Shown piece by piece: positions 63,651-64,000 of a stretch of DNA of 64,000 bases. This DNA comes from Amoebidium appalachense. Its lineage: Eukaryota; Ichthyosporea. Below the pieces are notes generated by a model, which worked only from the letters and a program-made list of their open reading frames with translations, had not been told where the DNA came from and did no database searches. Made by a program: the position numbers and the translations under genes. The DNA lies in the NCBI GenBank assembly GCA_963693365.1, contig CAVNZM010000001.1, positions 18,600,001 through 18,664,000 on the forward strand, in the 5' to 3' direction. How positions within the stretch are numbered: the stretch's first letter is position 1; every line of letters begins with the position of its first letter.

Positions 63651-63740
63651 ATCCCCCGTACTTCGTACTTTATGACGCATTCAACCCCCCCCCCCCCTCC
63701 CCCCCCCCCCAAAAAAAAAAAAAAAGAAAGAAAGAAAAAA
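63651..63740 (+). mobile_element. Minimal poly-C-tailed element end in myosin intron 12
   Basis: Only the last 35 bases of the element remain (CGTACTTCGTACTTTATGAC then GCATTCAAC), followed by interrupted poly-C and a poly-A/GAAAG tail. It begins five bases after the exon 12 boundary, so the insertion almost touches the donor site. Confidence 0.6.
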
Positions 63741-63902
63741 ACCCCAAAGGCTCTCCACACCACCCCGACCCACGTCGCTCCGACCTTCCCCTCATTTTGA
63801 AAAAGGTTCTTGTTGGGATACATGTCTTGTGTGTCGTGCTTTGCACTGGGTGGTGTTCTTTGTTGCATTTTCTCTTCCTTGCGTACTACTTTATTTCTGC
63901 AG

Positions 63903-63917
63903 GTAGCATATTTTTCT
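63903..63917 (+). other. Possible myosin micro-exon 13
   Basis: After a good acceptor (TTTCTGCAG) the sequence reads VAYF in phase 0, which matches the conserved KAGQVAYLE that should follow exon 12. A stop follows after LI and the only nearby donor (GTTAGC) is weak, so the exon end is unresolved at the window edge. Confidence 0.35.
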
Positions 63918-64000
63918 GTTAGCATGTTAATTTGACGTACTATTGATTCTCTGTTGGTGTGTTTAGCCATGGCCTCTGTCAGGTGTATGTAGGTGCCTGA

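Overview
The window is nuclear DNA from a eukaryote with small, well-conserved exons set in long, repeat-choked introns. Splice sites are ordinary GT-AG. Almost every intron carries long homopolymer C or G tracts, CA/GT or CT microsatellites, or copies of a dispersed poly-C-tailed element. The gene set (SURF4 cargo receptor, a PPM1K-type mitochondrial PP2C, cytosolic Hsp104/ClpB, a class V-like myosin and an intronless BTB/T1 protein) suits a unicellular relative of animals such as an ichthyosporean: Hsp104 is absent from animals, while PPM1K and SURF4 look animal-like. This placement is inference, not proof.

Layout. 1-4145: microsatellites, then unique sequence upstream of SURF4. 4146-10641 (+): SURF4, five exons. 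11132-12127 (-): intronless BTB/T1 protein with a SPRY-like C-terminal half, convergent with SURF4 and flanked by inverted, nearly identical repeat copies. 15720-21808 (+): PPM1K-like phosphatase with a mitochondrial presequence, at least five exons. 24845-28748 (-): a large predicted single-pass receptor of unknown family. 28.8-37.9 kb: gene-poor, with a 1.6 kb CT-rich array, GT/CG alternating tracts and long G or C runs. 37946-47444 (+): Hsp104/ClpB, thirteen exons, 880 residues, with a tRNA-Met pseudogene in intron 4. 48206-48841 (-): an ATG-less open frame with a CCHC knuckle, perhaps a reverse-transcriptase relic. 50575 to the right edge (+): class V-like myosin motor, twelve exons mapped, truncated by the window.

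The genes do not form a pathway. SURF4 acts in ER export, the phosphatase probably in branched-chain amino-acid control in mitochondria, Hsp104 in protein disaggregation and the myosin in cargo transport.

The most interesting signals are structural. (1) A dispersed element family, 3'-anchored at a poly-C tail often followed by poly-A, has at least fourteen full or partial copies, some head-to-tail. (2) Some introns begin with GT repeats and end with complementary AC repeats placed against the splice sites. (3) An exact 25-bp duplication copies a branchpoint plus acceptor in Hsp104. (4) An A-rich GTAGGAATAT motif recurs. All coordinates are hand-derived; exon joins were checked by reading-frame phase and family similarity, not by transcripts.
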